A DNA stretch of 64,000 nucleotides from Enterococcus phoeniculicola ATCC BAA-412. Its GTDB lineage: Bacteria > Bacillota > Bacilli > Lactobacillales > Enterococcaceae. The stretch spans positions 186,001-250,000 of the forward strand of contig NZ_ASWE01000004.1 of assembly GCF_000407505.1 (NCBI RefSeq), written 5' to 3'. A program made the position numbers and the translations under genes. Of this stretch, positions 43,286 to 53,724 are shown in pieces; the stretch's first letter is position 1, and every line of letters starts with the position of its first letter. Below the pieces are notes generated by a model. That model saw nothing but the letters and a program-made list of their open reading frames with translations, was not told the DNA's origin and did no database searches.

Positions 43286-44248
43286 ATGGAATGGACACAA
43301 ATTTTACTTCCAATAGCAAGTAGTTTTGCCATGACAGTGGCTTCGATGCCACTGTTTATTGGCTATTTCCAAATGAAAAAATATGGACAATCGATTCGTG
43401 GAGAAGGTCCAGAATGGCATAATATTAAAGCGGGAACCCCTACTATGGGGGGTGTCGTTTTTTTAGTCGCTAGTTTATTGACAAGCATTTGGGTAGCAGC
43501 ATGGCAAAAAGAATTGACTCCTTCGTTATTTATTCTGCTTTTCATTTTAGTGTTATATGGTTTATTAGGTTTTTTAGATGACTTTATAAAGGTTTTTAAA
43601 AAGCGTAATATGGGATTGACTTCATTGCAAAAGCTAATCGGTCAATTAGTAGGTGGTGTAATTTTCTATCTAGTTTATCGAAGTGAGATGAACACGAATA
43701 CACTGAATTTATTTGGACTAGAAGTTCCATTGGGAATTTTGTATGGTGCTTTTGTGTTATTTTGGCTTGTTGGCTTTTCCAATGCAGTAAATTTGACAGA
43801 TGGAATTGACGGACTTGTTTCTGGGCTTGGAATGATTTCTTTTGGTACTTATGCAATTATTGCTTGGAGTCAAAAGCAATTTGATGTGTTTATTGTTTGT
43901 ATAAGTGTGATTGGCGGACTTTTAGGCTTCTTCCCATACAATCGAAAACCTGCAAAAATATTCATGGGGGATGTGGGCTCACTCGCTTTGGGTGGCTTAC
44001 TAGCTGCCATTTCGATTTTACTTCATCAAGAATGGACATTATTACTTATTGGTTTAATTTATGTATTTGAAACGGCAAGTGTTATTTTGCAAGTTACATC
44101 ATTCAAACTGACAGGTAAACGAATTTTTAGAATGTCCCCGGTTCATCATCATTTTGAGATGGGTGGCTGGTCTGAGTGGAAAATCGATGGTGTATTTTGG
44201 ACAGTTAGTATTCTTTGTTCCATCATCACTTTATGGATTGTTTTGTAG
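43286..44248 (+). CDS. mraY: Phospho-N-acetylmuramoyl-pentapeptide transferase MraY
   Basis: A 320-residue membrane enzyme with about ten helices that makes lipid I from UDP-MurNAc-pentapeptide and undecaprenyl phosphate. Signature regions: GTPTMGGVVFL, LGFLDDFIKVFKKRN with the Asp pair, NLTDGIDGL, FMGDVGSLALGG, and SPVHHHFEMGGW. Length and motifs are complete. Precedes murD by 12 bases. Confidence 0.97.
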   Translation: MEWTQILLPIASSFAMTVASMPLFIGYFQMKKYGQSIRGEGPEWHNIKAGTPTMGGVVFLVASLLTSIWVAAWQKELTPSLFILLFILVLYGLLGFLDDFIKVFKKRNMGLTSLQKLIGQLVGGVIFYLVYRSEMNTNTLNLFGLEVPLGILYGAFVLFWLVGFSNAVNLTDGIDGLVSGLGMISFGTYAIIAWSQKQFDVFIVCISVIGGLLGFFPYNRKPAKIFMGDVGSLALGGLLAAISILLHQEWTLLLIGLIYVFETASVILQVTSFKLTGKRIFRMSPVHHHFEMGGWSEWKIDGVFWTVSILCSIITLWIVL

Positions 44249-44260
44249 GAGATGACAATG

Positions 44261-45628
44261 ATGAAAAAAATTAAAGATTATCAAAATAAAAAAGTTCTTG
44301 TGTTAGGATTAGCCAAGAGTGGAGTTAGTGCGGCCAAATTGTTACATGAATTGGGCGCACTTGTTACCGTTAATGACGGAAAACCTTTTGAAGAGAATCC
44401 TGAAGCACAAGATTTGTTAACACTTGGAATTAAAGTAATTACAGGTAGTCATCCCATTGAATTGATGGATGAAGGCTTTGCGTTAGTTGTAAAAAACCCG
44501 GGAATACCCTACAGTAATCCGCTGATTGAAAAAGCATTGGCGCTGCATATTCCGGTTCTTACAGAAGTGGAGTTAGCTTATCAAATTGCTGATTGCCCAA
44601 TTATTGGTATCACTGGTACAAATGGGAAAACAACGACGACAACAATGATTGGTTTGTTGCTAAATGCTGATAGAAAAGCTGGTCAAGCCAGATTAGCCGG
44701 GAACATTGGATTTCCTGCGAGTTCAGTTGCACAAGAAGCAACTGCCGAAGATGAAATGGTGATGGAGTTATCCAGTTTTCAATTAATGGGAATTGATACC
44801 TTCCATCCTAAAATTGCATTAATAACTAATTTATATGAGGCTCATTTGGATTATCATGGTAGCCGTAAAGAGTATCTCAAAGCAAAATGGCGGATACAAA
44901 AAAACATGATGTCTGAGGACATCTTAATTTTGAACTGGAATCAAGAAGAATCTCGTGTTCTTGCCAAAAAGACAAATGCGACAGTTCTTCCATTTTCAAC
45001 AGAGACTGTTGTTGAAGAAGGAACCTATCTTAAGGATGGCTGGATGTACTACAAGAATGAAGCTATCATGGAAAGTAAAGATTTAGGTGTACCTGGTAAG
45101 CATAATATAGAGAATGCCTTGGCTGCTATTTTAGTTGCAAAATTGCACGGCTTATCAAATGAAACTATAAAAGAAACACTTACTCATTTTCATGGTGTTC
45201 CTCATCGCACACAGTTTACTGGTGAAATTGAGGGACGAAAATTTTATAATGATTCTAAAGCAACCAATATTCTGGCGGCTGAAATGGCACTTAGCGGCTT
45301 CAATCGATCAAAGCTTATTTTACTAGCCGGTGGGTTAGACCGCGGAAACACATTTGATGAGCTCATTCCATCACTTGTTGGTGTGAAAGCGATGATTGTT
45401 TTTGGTGAAACAAAATCTAAATTAAAAGAGGCTGCAAACAAAGCGGGAATAAAAGTTATTCATGAAACAGAAAATGCTGAAACAGCAGTACCGCTTGCAT
45501 TTTCACTGAGTGAACATGGAGATTCAATCTTGTTGTCGCCTGCAAATGCTAGTTGGGATCAATATCCTAATTTTGAGGTTCGCGGAAATAAATTTATGGA
45601 TGCTGTAAAAAAATTGAAAATCAAGTAG
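44261..45628 (+). CDS. murD: UDP-N-acetylmuramoyl-L-alanine:D-glutamate ligase MurD
   Basis: A 455-residue Mur ligase. N-terminal Rossmann-like domain with [20 protein letters not shown]-binding [31 protein letters not shown], the middle-domain NYLYEAHLD-like region ([12 protein letters not shown]) and the C-terminal [15 protein letters not shown] and LLAGGLDRG. It adds D-Glu to UDP-MurNAc-L-Ala. Three ATGs lie close together (44252, 44258, 44261); GTAGGAG at 44245-44251 best fits 44261 ([11 protein letters not shown]). Confidence 0.97.
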   Translation: MKKIKDYQNKKVLVLGLAKSGVSAAKLLHELGALVTVNDGKPFEENPEAQDLLTLGIKVITGSHPIELMDEGFALVVKNPGIPYSNPLIEKALALHIPVLTEVELAYQIADCPIIGITGTNGKTTTTTMIGLLLNADRKAGQARLAGNIGFPASSVAQEATAEDEMVMELSSFQLMGIDTFHPKIALITNLYEAHLDYHGSRKEYLKAKWRIQKNMMSEDILILNWNQEESRVLAKKTNATVLPFSTETVVEEGTYLKDGWMYYKNEAIMESKDLGVPGKHNIENALAAILVAKLHGLSNETIKETLTHFHGVPHRTQFTGEIEGRKFYNDSKATNILAAEMALSGFNRSKLILLAGGLDRGNTFDELIPSLVGVKAMIVFGETKSKLKEAANKAGIKVIHETENAETAVPLAFSLSEHGDSILLSPANASWDQYPNFEVRGNKFMDAVKKLKIK

Positions 45629-45646
45629 AAAAGTGAGAAAAAAAGT

Positions 45647-46732
45647 ATGAGAATTCTAGTTACAGGTGGAGGCACCGGAGGTCATATTTATCCAGCGCTT
45701 GCCTTTGTTGATTATGTACAGATGTGTGAGCCGAATGCTGAATTTATGTATGTCGGCGCAAAACGTGGTCTCGAAAATAAGATTGTTCCGACGAAAGACA
45801 TTCCTTTTGAAACAATTGAAATTCAAGGATTTAAGAGAAGTCTATCGCCATATAATATAAAAACCGTATACTTGTTTATCAAAAGTGTGTTTACAGCAAA
45901 AAAAATTCTGAAAAAATTTCGTCCAGATGTAGTAATAGGCACTGGTGGATACGTTTCTGGTGCGGTTGTCTACGCAGCGGCAAAAATGAAAATACCAACC
46001 ATTATTCATGAACAAAACAGCGTTCCAGGAGTGACAAATAAATTTTTAAGCAAATATGTGACAAAAGTGGGGACTTCTTTTTCAGGCGTAGAGTCGTACT
46101 TTCCAAAAGAAAAAGTTATCCATGTAGGAAACCCTAGAGCACAAGAAGTCGCAACTGTTGCAAAATCTTCTGTTTTGTCAAATTATCAACTAGAGCCAAA
46201 ACGCAAAACGGTTCTGATTTTTGGTGGGAGTCAAGGTGCATTGAAAATTAACAATGCATTTGTTGAAGCGATGGATGAATTTTCTAAGAAAGATTATCAA
46301 GTACTGTATGCATCAGGCGAGCGATATTACGCGTCTGTTTCAGAAAAAAGTAAACAACTCAATGCAAAAAATATTAGTATTCAACCTTATATACATGATA
46401 TGGCGGAAGTTATGGTAAACTCTACTTTATTAGTGGGTCGTGCAGGAGCTACATCAATTGCTGAACTTACGGCTCTTGGACTCCCAGCAGTTTTGATTCC
46501 AAGTCCCTATGTAACCAACGATCACCAAACAAAAAATGCGCAAAGTTTAGTGAATGTTGGAGCAGTTGAAATGATTTCTGATGCTGAGTTGACAGGGGAA
46601 AAACTTATTCAAGTCATTGATTCAATCATGAATGACCCAGAAAAACAGGAACGTATGGCACGTGCATCTAAAGAAGAGGGCATTCCAGATGCCTCCAAGC
46701 GATTATATAACGTAGTTAAAGAAATTATTTAA
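45647..46732 (+). CDS. murG: UDP-N-acetylglucosamine transferase MurG
   Basis: A 361-residue GT28 glycosyltransferase that converts lipid I to lipid II at the inner membrane face. N-terminal [17 protein letters not shown] (donor/acceptor loop), [27 protein letters not shown], and the C-terminal UDP-GlcNAc site [18 protein letters not shown] and [14 protein letters not shown]. Standard dcw position between murD and divIB. Confidence 0.97.
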   Translation: MRILVTGGGTGGHIYPALAFVDYVQMCEPNAEFMYVGAKRGLENKIVPTKDIPFETIEIQGFKRSLSPYNIKTVYLFIKSVFTAKKILKKFRPDVVIGTGGYVSGAVVYAAAKMKIPTIIHEQNSVPGVTNKFLSKYVTKVGTSFSGVESYFPKEKVIHVGNPRAQEVATVAKSSVLSNYQLEPKRKTVLIFGGSQGALKINNAFVEAMDEFSKKDYQVLYASGERYYASVSEKSKQLNAKNISIQPYIHDMAEVMVNSTLLVGRAGATSIAELTALGLPAVLIPSPYVTNDHQTKNAQSLVNVGAVEMISDAELTGEKLIQVIDSIMNDPEKQERMARASKEEGIPDASKRLYNVVKEII

Positions 46733-46762
46733 ATTACTACTACCTGAGAGGGGGTGACTTCT

Positions 46763-47842
46763 ATTACAAAGAAAATAGAAGATAATGAGAGAGAAACTGG
46801 CAGAACGGGACAATCTGACGTTCCTTCAACAACTGAAGAAACTGAGTTGACGCCGTGGCAAAAAGAAAATTTACGTTATTTAGAAAAGCAGGGAACACAG
46901 CCTGCTTGGCAGCCTTCTGTAATCGATGGTAGAAGTGAAACCCCATCGGATGTGCCGATAGATGAGGAAGAGAATACTGTTGAATCAGATGAAGAATCAG
47001 ATGAAGAGCATGAGGAATCACTAAAAATAAAAAAACATGAAAATGGACCAATTAATGGCTCGTTTGCAGATCGTTTACCGCAGCTAAAAAAACAAAGAAA
47101 TACAGTTTTGTATCGGAGATTGACACTAATCATCAGTATCTTAATAATTCCTTTACTTTTTTTCCTATATTATGTTTCTCCCTTGAGTAAATTAAATAGA
47201 GTGGAAATTGTTGGTAATGAACAGGTAAAAGCAGATAAAATATTAAAAGATTCTCAGTTTGTTTCTGGGGATAGTTTATGGAGTCAGTATTGGGATAGAG
47301 AAACAGCTGTAAAGAATATTGAAAAACTTTCTCCACGAATAAAATCCACAAAAATAACATTGAATGGGATTAATAGCTTTAAAATTCAGGTTTCTGAATA
47401 TAAAGAAGTTGCACTTCTTGCTCAAAAAAAAGGTTATTACCCAATCATGGAGAATGGTGTAGTAATTAAAGAAAAAATAGATAAAAATACTGATAATATG
47501 CCTGTTTTAGAGAATTTCTCTGATGAGAAAAAAATAAAAAATCTATTGGAACAATATAATGAAATTCCTAAAGAAATTCAAAAAGGAATTTCTCAAATCA
47601 AATATACACCTCGAAAAAATAACGATGAGTTCTTGACAATCTACATGAATGATGGCAATCAAATTCTTGTGAATATATCAAATTTAAGTCAACAAATTGC
47701 TTATTATCCTCAAATTGTGAAAGAAATGTCTGGAAAAGGAATCGTCGATATGGAAGTAGGAATTTTCTCGGAAGAGTATAAAAATGAAAGCTCAGATGAA
47801 AATAATTCGCAAACGAATGAAACTTCTGACACAAATCAGTAA
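46763..47842 (+). CDS. divIB: Cell division protein DivIB/FtsQ, proposed ATT start
   Basis: A 359-residue bitopic protein: acidic cytoplasmic domain (about 1-115, with TPWQKENLRYLEKQGTQPAW), one membrane helix (about 120-145, LTLIISILIIPLLFFLYYVS), then POTRA (about 150-220) and FtsQ/DivIB beta domain. It stabilises FtsL-DivIC at the septum. The only canonical in-frame start before the conserved region is a GTG at 46754, but that GTG lies inside the ribosome site AGGGGGTGA (46749-46757); ATT at 46763 is at the ideal distance. If the GTG is used, the protein is three residues longer. Confidence 0.88.
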   Translation: MTKKIEDNERETGRTGQSDVPSTTEETELTPWQKENLRYLEKQGTQPAWQPSVIDGRSETPSDVPIDEEENTVESDEESDEEHEESLKIKKHENGPINGSFADRLPQLKKQRNTVLYRRLTLIISILIIPLLFFLYYVSPLSKLNRVEIVGNEQVKADKILKDSQFVSGDSLWSQYWDRETAVKNIEKLSPRIKSTKITLNGINSFKIQVSEYKEVALLAQKKGYYPIMENGVVIKEKIDKNTDNMPVLENFSDEKKIKNLLEQYNEIPKEIQKGISQIKYTPRKNNDEFLTIYMNDGNQILVNISNLSQQIAYYPQIVKEMSGKGIVDMEVGIFSEEYKNESSDENNSQTNETSDTNQ

Positions 47843-47994
47843 ATTTCAGTGAAGAAATTAGAGAATCTGCTTTCTATAAGCCCCTATTTTGTGGTAGAAT
47901 TGGTAACAGTGAATATGAATTATAATAAGTATTTTGAAACGAACGAATTTTGTTCGCTTGTATAAGGAAAAGTAAGTAGGAGGGAATCCCATTC

Positions 47995-49320
47995 ATGGCA
48001 AAAACAGGTATGTATGTAGGCCTTGATATTGGTACAACATCTGTAAAAGTTGTTGTTGCTGAATATATTGACAGCCAAATGAATATCATTGGTGTAGGGA
48101 ATGCAAAATCAGAAGGAATTAATCGGGGTATTATTGTCGATATCGACAAAACCGTACAAGCAATACAAAGAGCAGTTAGACAAGCAGAAGAAAAAGCTGG
48201 CATTCAGATTAAAAGCGTGAATGTTGGATTGCCTGCAAATCTACTTGAAGTTGAAAGCTGTCAAGGCATGATTGCTGTCAACAGTGAATCAAAAGAGATT
48301 ACAGATGAAGATGTGCGTAACGTCGCTTCAGCTGCTCTTGTTCGCTCAACGCCGCCAGAGCGTCAAATTGTCTCAATCTTACCTCAAGAATTTACTGTAG
48401 ACGGATTTGAAGGAATTAAAGATCCTAGAGGTATGATTGGTGTACGTATGGAAATGTTTGGTCTTGTCTTTACTGGTCCGAAAACAATTGTCCATAATAT
48501 TCGTAAATGTGTGGAGCGTGCGGGTCTGGTTGTTTCTGAACTAGTCATTACGCCACTTGCACTGACTGAATCCATTTTGTCCGACGGCGAAAAAGATTTC
48601 GGTACTATCGTGATTGACATGGGTGGTGGTCAAACAACAACATCAGTCATGCATGATAAACAATTGAAATTTACCCATGTTAACCAAGAAGGCGGAGAAT
48701 TTGTTACAAAAGATATTTCCATTGTTTTGAATACTTCATTTAATAATGCAGAAGCGTTGAAGATTAATTATGGAGATGCATATCCAGAAAGAACTTCTGC
48801 AAGTGAAGAGTTCCCTGTGGATATCATCGGAAAATCTGAGCCAATTAAGATTGATGAACGATATCTTTCAGAAGTAATTGAAGCTCGTATCGAGCAAATT
48901 TTTAGAAAATCTAAAGAAGTGCTTGATGAGATTGATGGACTAGATTTGCCAGGTGGAGTCATTTTAACTGGTGGGGCTGCTAGTCTTCCAGGCGTAGTTG
49001 ATTTAGCTCAGGAAATCTTTGACACTAACGTAAAACTTTATGTACCAAATCATATGGGCTTGCGTAACCCTGTATTCACAAATGTCATTAGTATTGTTGA
49101 CTATTCAGCAAATCTAACAGAAGTTTATCACTTAGCCAAAACAGCTATCACAGGTGAAAAAACGATTTCTACGCAACAACCTGTTGCATCTCCCAAAGAA
49201 GTCACCTACGAAACTTATCCAGAGGTTGAAGAACAGCATTATGAGTCACCAGATGAACATTCAACTGGTGAAAACGTAAAAGGGAAGATTTCTGATTTCT
49301 TTAAGAATATTTTCGATTAA
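47995..49320 (+). CDS. ftsA: Cell division protein FtsA
   Basis: A 441-residue actin-like ATPase that ties FtsZ to the membrane. Phosphate-1 motif YVGLDIGTTSVKVVV, SHS2/1C domain (about 85-170), FGTIVIDMGGGQTTTSVM as phosphate 2, and LTGGAASLPGVVDLA as adenosine motif. The C-terminal tail GKISDFFKNIFD is the amphipathic membrane-targeting helix. GTAGGAGGGA precedes the ATG. A 152-base gap before it may contain a separate promoter (a CGAAC/GTTCG hairpin is visible there). Confidence 0.97.
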   Translation: MAKTGMYVGLDIGTTSVKVVVAEYIDSQMNIIGVGNAKSEGINRGIIVDIDKTVQAIQRAVRQAEEKAGIQIKSVNVGLPANLLEVESCQGMIAVNSESKEITDEDVRNVASAALVRSTPPERQIVSILPQEFTVDGFEGIKDPRGMIGVRMEMFGLVFTGPKTIVHNIRKCVERAGLVVSELVITPLALTESILSDGEKDFGTIVIDMGGGQTTTSVMHDKQLKFTHVNQEGGEFVTKDISIVLNTSFNNAEALKINYGDAYPERTSASEEFPVDIIGKSEPIKIDERYLSEVIEARIEQIFRKSKEVLDEIDGLDLPGGVILTGGAASLPGVVDLAQEIFDTNVKLYVPNHMGLRNPVFTNVISIVDYSANLTEVYHLAKTAITGEKTISTQQPVASPKEVTYETYPEVEEQHYESPDEHSTGENVKGKISDFFKNIFD

Positions 49321-49342
49321 TCAAATCCAGGAGGAATAAAAC

Positions 49343-50584
49343 ATGGAATTCTCAATAGATAACAATATTAACGACGGCGCAGTAATCAAAGTAATCGGCG
49401 TCGGCGGTGGTGGCGGAAATGCTGTAAACCGTATGATTGAAGAAAATGTAAAAGGTGTAGAATTTATTGCTACAAATACAGATGTTCAAGCACTTAAAAA
49501 CTCAAAAGCAGAAACAGTCATTCAATTAGGCCCTAAATACACGCGTGGGTTAGGAGCAGGTTCACAACCGGAAGTAGGTCAAAAAGCTGCTGAAGAAAGT
49601 GAACAATTACTACAAGAAGCATTAGAAGGCGCAGATATGGTCTTCATTACTGCCGGTATGGGTGGTGGAACTGGAACTGGTGCTGCCCCTGTTGTCGCAA
49701 AAATCGCAAAAGACCTTGGTGCGTTGACTGTAGGTGTTGTTACTCGTCCGTTTAGCTTTGAAGGACCAAAACGTGGTCGTTTTGCTGCAGAGGGAATCGC
49801 ACAACTAAAAGAAAATGTTGACACATTGCTAATTATTTCTAACAACCGTCTTTTAGAAGTTGTAGATAAGAAGACACCTATGCTTGAAGCATTCCGTGAA
49901 GCTGACAATGTTTTACGACAAGGTGTTCAAGGAATTTCAGATTTAATTACTGCTCCTGGTTATGTAAACTTGGATTTCGCTGATGTGAAAACAGTAATGG
50001 AAAACCAAGGAACAGCTCTTATGGGAATCGGTGTCGCAAGTGGAGAAGATCGTGTGATTGAAGCAACTAAAAAAGCTATATCTTCCCCATTATTAGAAAC
50101 TTCGATTGATGGAGCAGAACAAGTATTATTAAATATTACCGGTGGATTGGATATGACATTGTTTGAAGCACAAGATGCTTCCGATATTGTTTCTAGCGCA
50201 GCGACTGGTGATGTAAATATTATCTTAGGTACATCTATCAATGAAGAACTTGGTGATGAAATTCGCGTTACTGTTATTGCAACAGGTATTGATCCATCAA
50301 AAAAAGAAAAAAAATCTAGCCGTCCAGCAAGACAATCACAAATTCAAGCAGTTCCTCAAAAACCTGTGTTAGATATGGAAACTTCTAGACCTGCACAAAT
50401 AGAAGAAGAAAATGCTTTTGGTGACTGGGACATCCGTAAAGAACAAAATGTGAGACCAAAAGTTGAGGATACTCAATTTGATTCTATTGAGAAAAAAGAA
50501 TTTGAAACATTCAATAGAGAAGAAGTAAAAACAAATGACGACGATGAATTAAGTACACCACCATTCTTCCGTCGTAAAAGATAG
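49343..50584 (+). CDS. ftsZ: Cell division protein FtsZ
   Basis: A 413-residue tubulin-like GTPase that forms the Z-ring. [18 protein letters not shown], the tubulin signature [15 protein letters not shown], and T7 loop region [11 protein letters not shown] are intact. After about residue 315 comes a variable linker, and the C-terminal partner-binding peptide ends [16 protein letters not shown] precedes the ATG. Follows ftsA by 22 bases. Confidence 0.99.
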   Translation: MEFSIDNNINDGAVIKVIGVGGGGGNAVNRMIEENVKGVEFIATNTDVQALKNSKAETVIQLGPKYTRGLGAGSQPEVGQKAAEESEQLLQEALEGADMVFITAGMGGGTGTGAAPVVAKIAKDLGALTVGVVTRPFSFEGPKRGRFAAEGIAQLKENVDTLLIISNNRLLEVVDKKTPMLEAFREADNVLRQGVQGISDLITAPGYVNLDFADVKTVMENQGTALMGIGVASGEDRVIEATKKAISSPLLETSIDGAEQVLLNITGGLDMTLFEAQDASDIVSSAATGDVNIILGTSINEELGDEIRVTVIATGIDPSKKEKKSSRPARQSQIQAVPQKPVLDMETSRPAQIEEENAFGDWDIRKEQNVRPKVEDTQFDSIEKKEFETFNREEVKTNDDDELSTPPFFRRKR

Positions 50585-50595
50585 GAGGGGAGCAC

Positions 50596-51273
50596 ATGAT
50601 TACTGATAACTTGCGGGAAATCAGGCAAGCCATTCAGGATTCGTGTGCTTTTGCTCACCGAAATCCTGAAGATGTAACTTTAATTGCAGTTACAAAAACG
50701 GTTGATTCAGAAGCAGCAAGAGTGCTTGTTGATTCTGGGATTACACATCTAGCTGAAAATAGAGTAGATAAGTTACTTAAAAAACAATATGATTTACGTG
50801 ATAAAACTCACTTAAAATGGCATTTGATTGGAAATTTACAGCGAAGAAAGGTAAAATCAATTATAAATGAAATAGATTTCTTTCATGCGTTAGATAGTTT
50901 GAGCTTAGCTGCTGAAATAGATAAGCGTGCATTAAAAACTATTTCATGTTTTGTAGAAGTGAATATCTCTGGTGAGGAAACCAAACATGGTATTTCTCCA
51001 GAAGAGATAGAGTCATTTATCAGTCAGCTTAGTTCGTTTACGAATATTAAGATTGTTGGGCTGATGACAATGGCACCTCATGGAGCAAATGAACAAGAAT
51101 TACACGACATATTCAGTAGATTGAAAATTCTTCAAGAAAATGTAAGACAACGAACATTAGCTCATGCACCTTGTACAGAGTTAAGTATGGGAATGAGTAA
51201 TGACTTCCCGATTGCTATTGAAGAAGGCTCAACATTCATAAGAATCGGAACAGCATTATTTAAAGATGCGTGA
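50596..51273 (+). CDS. ylmE: YggS/YlmE-family PLP-binding protein
   Basis: A 225-residue pyridoxal-phosphate protein (COG0325). TLIAVTKTVDSEAARVLVDSG includes the PLP-binding Lys; HLIGNLQRRKVK and LSMGMSNDFPIAIEEGSTFIRIGTALF (in parts) are the phosphate-binding signature. It helps keep PLP and amino-acid pools in balance. First of the ylm genes between ftsZ and divIVA; overlaps no neighbour, sepF starts 13 bases later. Confidence 0.93.
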   Translation: MITDNLREIRQAIQDSCAFAHRNPEDVTLIAVTKTVDSEAARVLVDSGITHLAENRVDKLLKKQYDLRDKTHLKWHLIGNLQRRKVKSIINEIDFFHALDSLSLAAEIDKRALKTISCFVEVNISGEETKHGISPEEIESFISQLSSFTNIKIVGLMTMAPHGANEQELHDIFSRLKILQENVRQRTLAHAPCTELSMGMSNDFPIAIEEGSTFIRIGTALFKDA

Positions 51274-51286
51274 AGGAGGAAATACA

Positions 51287-51904
51287 ATGGCGTTATTCAA
51301 CAAAGGAGCCCTCGCTAATTTTTTTGGTCTGGCAGATGAAGAGGAATTTGATTATTCACCAAAACCAAAGCCTGCGATTGTTCAGCCAAGAACACAAGCA
51401 AGACAGCAAAATCAGTCAATGGCACAACAGCCAAATGTGAATGTTCAATCTAAAGAGGTAGTTAGACCTAGACCAGCAGCACGTCCGTCAACTACGCCAA
51501 CACAAGAAACACAACGACCTTTTCGTAGTACGAAAACATCTGTACAACAATCAAGACAAGAAGATACCAAGGTCGTATCTATGCGTCAAAATGGATCATC
51601 TGCGAGTCCACAAACTCGAAGCAGACAGACAAATAAGATAACTATTATTGAACCAAGAGTTTATTCTGAGGCAATGACAATTGCTAAACGAATTTTATCC
51701 GGTGATTCTGTGTTAGTTAATTTTCATTTGATTGAAGAAACACAAGCACGTAGAATTGTTGATTTTCTAACTGGAACAGTCTATGCTGAAGATGGCGATA
51801 TTAAACGTGTGGGTGATGAAATTTTCTTATGCACACCTGCAAACGTAGAAATTGATAGTTCTACCGCACAGTCATTGGCAGAATCACAATTTTTTGATTT
51901 CTAG
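51287..51904 (+). CDS. sepF: Cell division protein SepF
   Basis: A 205-residue protein: N-terminal membrane-binding helix (ALFNKGALANFFGLADEEEF), a long Gln/Pro/Arg-rich linker (about 25-115) and a C-terminal SepF core (ITIIEPRVYSEAMTIAKRIL, VNFHLIEETQARRIVDFL, IKRVGDEIFLCTPANV). It polymerises and bundles FtsZ. The ATG at 51287 follows GAAGGAGG; the frame extends 7 codons upstream into ylmE without a site. The linker is longer than in Bacillus. Confidence 0.94.
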   Translation: MALFNKGALANFFGLADEEEFDYSPKPKPAIVQPRTQARQQNQSMAQQPNVNVQSKEVVRPRPAARPSTTPTQETQRPFRSTKTSVQQSRQEDTKVVSMRQNGSSASPQTRSRQTNKITIIEPRVYSEAMTIAKRILSGDSVLVNFHLIEETQARRIVDFLTGTVYAEDGDIKRVGDEIFLCTPANVEIDSSTAQSLAESQFFDF

Positions 51905-51918
51905 AGGAGGAAGTTCTC

Positions 51919-52182
51919 ATTACAACTATTATTTACTTACTGCTTAAAGGAGTAGAAATTTATACGCTAGTGCTAGTTGTTTATGCACTGCTTTCTTGGT
52001 TTCCAGGAGGCTATCAATCACCTTTAGGGCGAATATTAGCACGTATATGTGAGCCGTATTTAAGCATATTTGATCGCTGGAACTTACACTTTGGGCCTGT
52101 TGATTTTACAATTATGGCTGCAATTTTACTCTTGAATTTTGCTAGTAGAGGTCTAGTTATTTTAATAGGTACTTTTCTTTGA
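51919..52182 (+). CDS. ylmG: YggT/YlmG membrane protein, proposed ATT start
   Basis: An 87-residue protein with two membrane segments (about 1-26 and 60-84) and the YggT motif SWFPGGYQSPLGRILARICEPYL between them. The frame has a stop at 51895 and then no ATG, GTG or TTG until GTG 51970, which lies inside the first membrane helix. GAGGAGG at 51904-51910 is at ideal distance from ATT at 51919, so an ATT start is proposed; starting at 51970 would give 70 residues and half a helix. YlmG has a poorly defined role in division and membrane insertion. Confidence 0.85.
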   Translation: MTTIIYLLLKGVEIYTLVLVVYALLSWFPGGYQSPLGRILARICEPYLSIFDRWNLHFGPVDFTIMAAILLLNFASRGLVILIGTFL

Positions 52183-52200
52183 TAAAGGGGGTGGTTATCT

Positions 52201-52983
52201 GTGAACGCGAATGTGTATCAACATTTCCGAGTAGATGAGCACCCTTTTATTGATTTAATTGGTGGGTGGCTCGAGCAAGTACAAAGTCAATATGCACCAT
52301 ATCTGACGGATTTTTTAGATCCTCGCCAGGCATATATTTTGGAAACTTTAATTCGCCAAGATAGTGATTTAAAATTTACGTTTTATGGCGGATATGAAGC
52401 TGCTGAGCGAAGAAGATGTTTAATTTATCCTGACTACTATGAAGCGACAGATGATGATTTTGACATTACGTTATTAGAAATTCATTATCCTAAAAAATTT
52501 ACGACACTTTCTCATGGTAAAGTGTTAGGCACTCTATTAGGCGCAGGAGTAAAGAGAGAATTTTTTGGTGATATTATTTCTGATGGAGAGCGCTGGCAAG
52601 TTTTTCTTGATAAGGGAGTTGCATCGTTTATCGGTATCCAAGTGGAGAAGATGGGCAAAGTATCTGTCCGATTAGAAGAAAAAAATTATACAGACATCTT
52701 AACACCAAAAGATGGCTGGTTAGAAGAACATGAGACAGTGAGCTCTTTGCGATTAGACAGTGTGATTTCAACAGTCTATAATATTTCAAGACAGCGCTCA
52801 AAGCAGTTAATTGAGTCTGGAAAAGTAAAGATTAACTGGACTGAAAATACACGACCAGATTTTGTTCTGGATTTACTGGATATTATTTCAGTAAGAGGAT
52901 TTGGTCGGATTCAGATTCAAGGACTAGAGGGAAAAACGAAAAAAGATAAGTATAGGTTGTTATTGGGAGTTTTACGAAAATAA
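52201..52983 (+). CDS. ylmH: YlmH-family RNA-binding protein with S4 domain
   Basis: A 260-residue cytoplasmic protein: N-terminal region (about 1-175; LDPRQAYILETLIRQ, FYGGYEAAERRRCLIYP) and a C-terminal S4 domain (about 180-245; SLRLDSVISTVYNISRQRS, LIESGKVKINW). Homologues are thought to act on stalled ribosomes or in translation quality control and are linked to division genes. Start is GTG at 52201 behind AAAGGGGGTGGT. Followed by divIVA after 18 bases. Confidence 0.92.
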   Translation: MNANVYQHFRVDEHPFIDLIGGWLEQVQSQYAPYLTDFLDPRQAYILETLIRQDSDLKFTFYGGYEAAERRRCLIYPDYYEATDDDFDITLLEIHYPKKFTTLSHGKVLGTLLGAGVKREFFGDIISDGERWQVFLDKGVASFIGIQVEKMGKVSVRLEEKNYTDILTPKDGWLEEHETVSSLRLDSVISTVYNISRQRSKQLIESGKVKINWTENTRPDFVLDLLDIISVRGFGRIQIQGLEGKTKKDKYRLLLGVLRK

Positions 52984-53001
52984 GACGAAGAGGTGAGTAA
53001 A

Positions 53002-53718
53002 ATGGCATTGACACCATTAGACATTCAAAACAAAAATTTCCCTACAAAAATGAGAGGGTACAATTCAGATGAAGTTGATGATTTTTTAGACTTAATCGGA
53101 AGAGATTATGAAATAGCCATTCAAAAAAATCGTGAATTAGAAAAAGCATTAAAGCATGCTGAAGAAAAATTAGAGTACTTTAACGAACTAAAAGATGCGT
53201 TGAACCAATCAATTATTGTTGCACAGGATACAGCTGATAAAGTAAAAACAAGTGCATCGAAAGAATCTGAGGTTATTGTTACCTCTGCTCAGAACAGAGC
53301 AAATGAATTGATTTCTAACGCAGAGAAAAGAGCGAATGCATTAAATATTGCAGCTGAAACCAAAGCAAAAGAAATTATTACAGATGCAACCTCTAAGGCG
53401 CGCCAATTGGCTACTGAAACAGATGATTTGAAGAAGAAGACACGTGTCTTCCACCAACGTTTAAGCTTGATGTTAGAGTCTCAGCTTGAGCAAGTGAAGA
53501 GTCCTGAATGGGATGAAATTTTACAACCATTCTCATCATTTGTTACAGACAGTCATGAAGTAATTAAAGAAGTTTTATCAAAAGAACTTGACAATGAAAA
53601 TGATCCTGAAGTAAACTCTAATTCAGATGATGAATTATTAATTAACGAAAAAGAAGTTGTTGAACAACAGATGAGCCGGTTTGAATCAACAACTGAAGAT
53701 AATGATGACAATGAATAG
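53002..53718 (+). CDS. divIVA: Cell division initiation protein DivIVA
   Basis: A 238-residue coiled-coil protein that binds negatively curved membrane at poles and septum. The conserved N-terminal part MALTPLDIQNKNFPTKMRGY with YNSDEVDDFLDLIGRDYE holds the membrane-binding loop; long coiled coil to about residue 165; acidic C-terminal tail. ATG at 53002 follows AGAGGTGAG; 3 codons upstream are open but without site. Last gene of the dcw block. Confidence 0.96.
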   Translation: MALTPLDIQNKNFPTKMRGYNSDEVDDFLDLIGRDYEIAIQKNRELEKALKHAEEKLEYFNELKDALNQSIIVAQDTADKVKTSASKESEVIVTSAQNRANELISNAEKRANALNIAAETKAKEIITDATSKARQLATETDDLKKKTRVFHQRLSLMLESQLEQVKSPEWDEILQPFSSFVTDSHEVIKEVLSKELDNENDPEVNSNSDDELLINEKEVVEQQMSRFESTTEDNDDNE

Positions 53719-53724
53719 AACAGA

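Noticed and set aside
46754-46756. GTG as start of divIB
   Set aside because: It is part of the ribosome site itself; ATT at 46763 has the proper spacing. Kept as the alternative.
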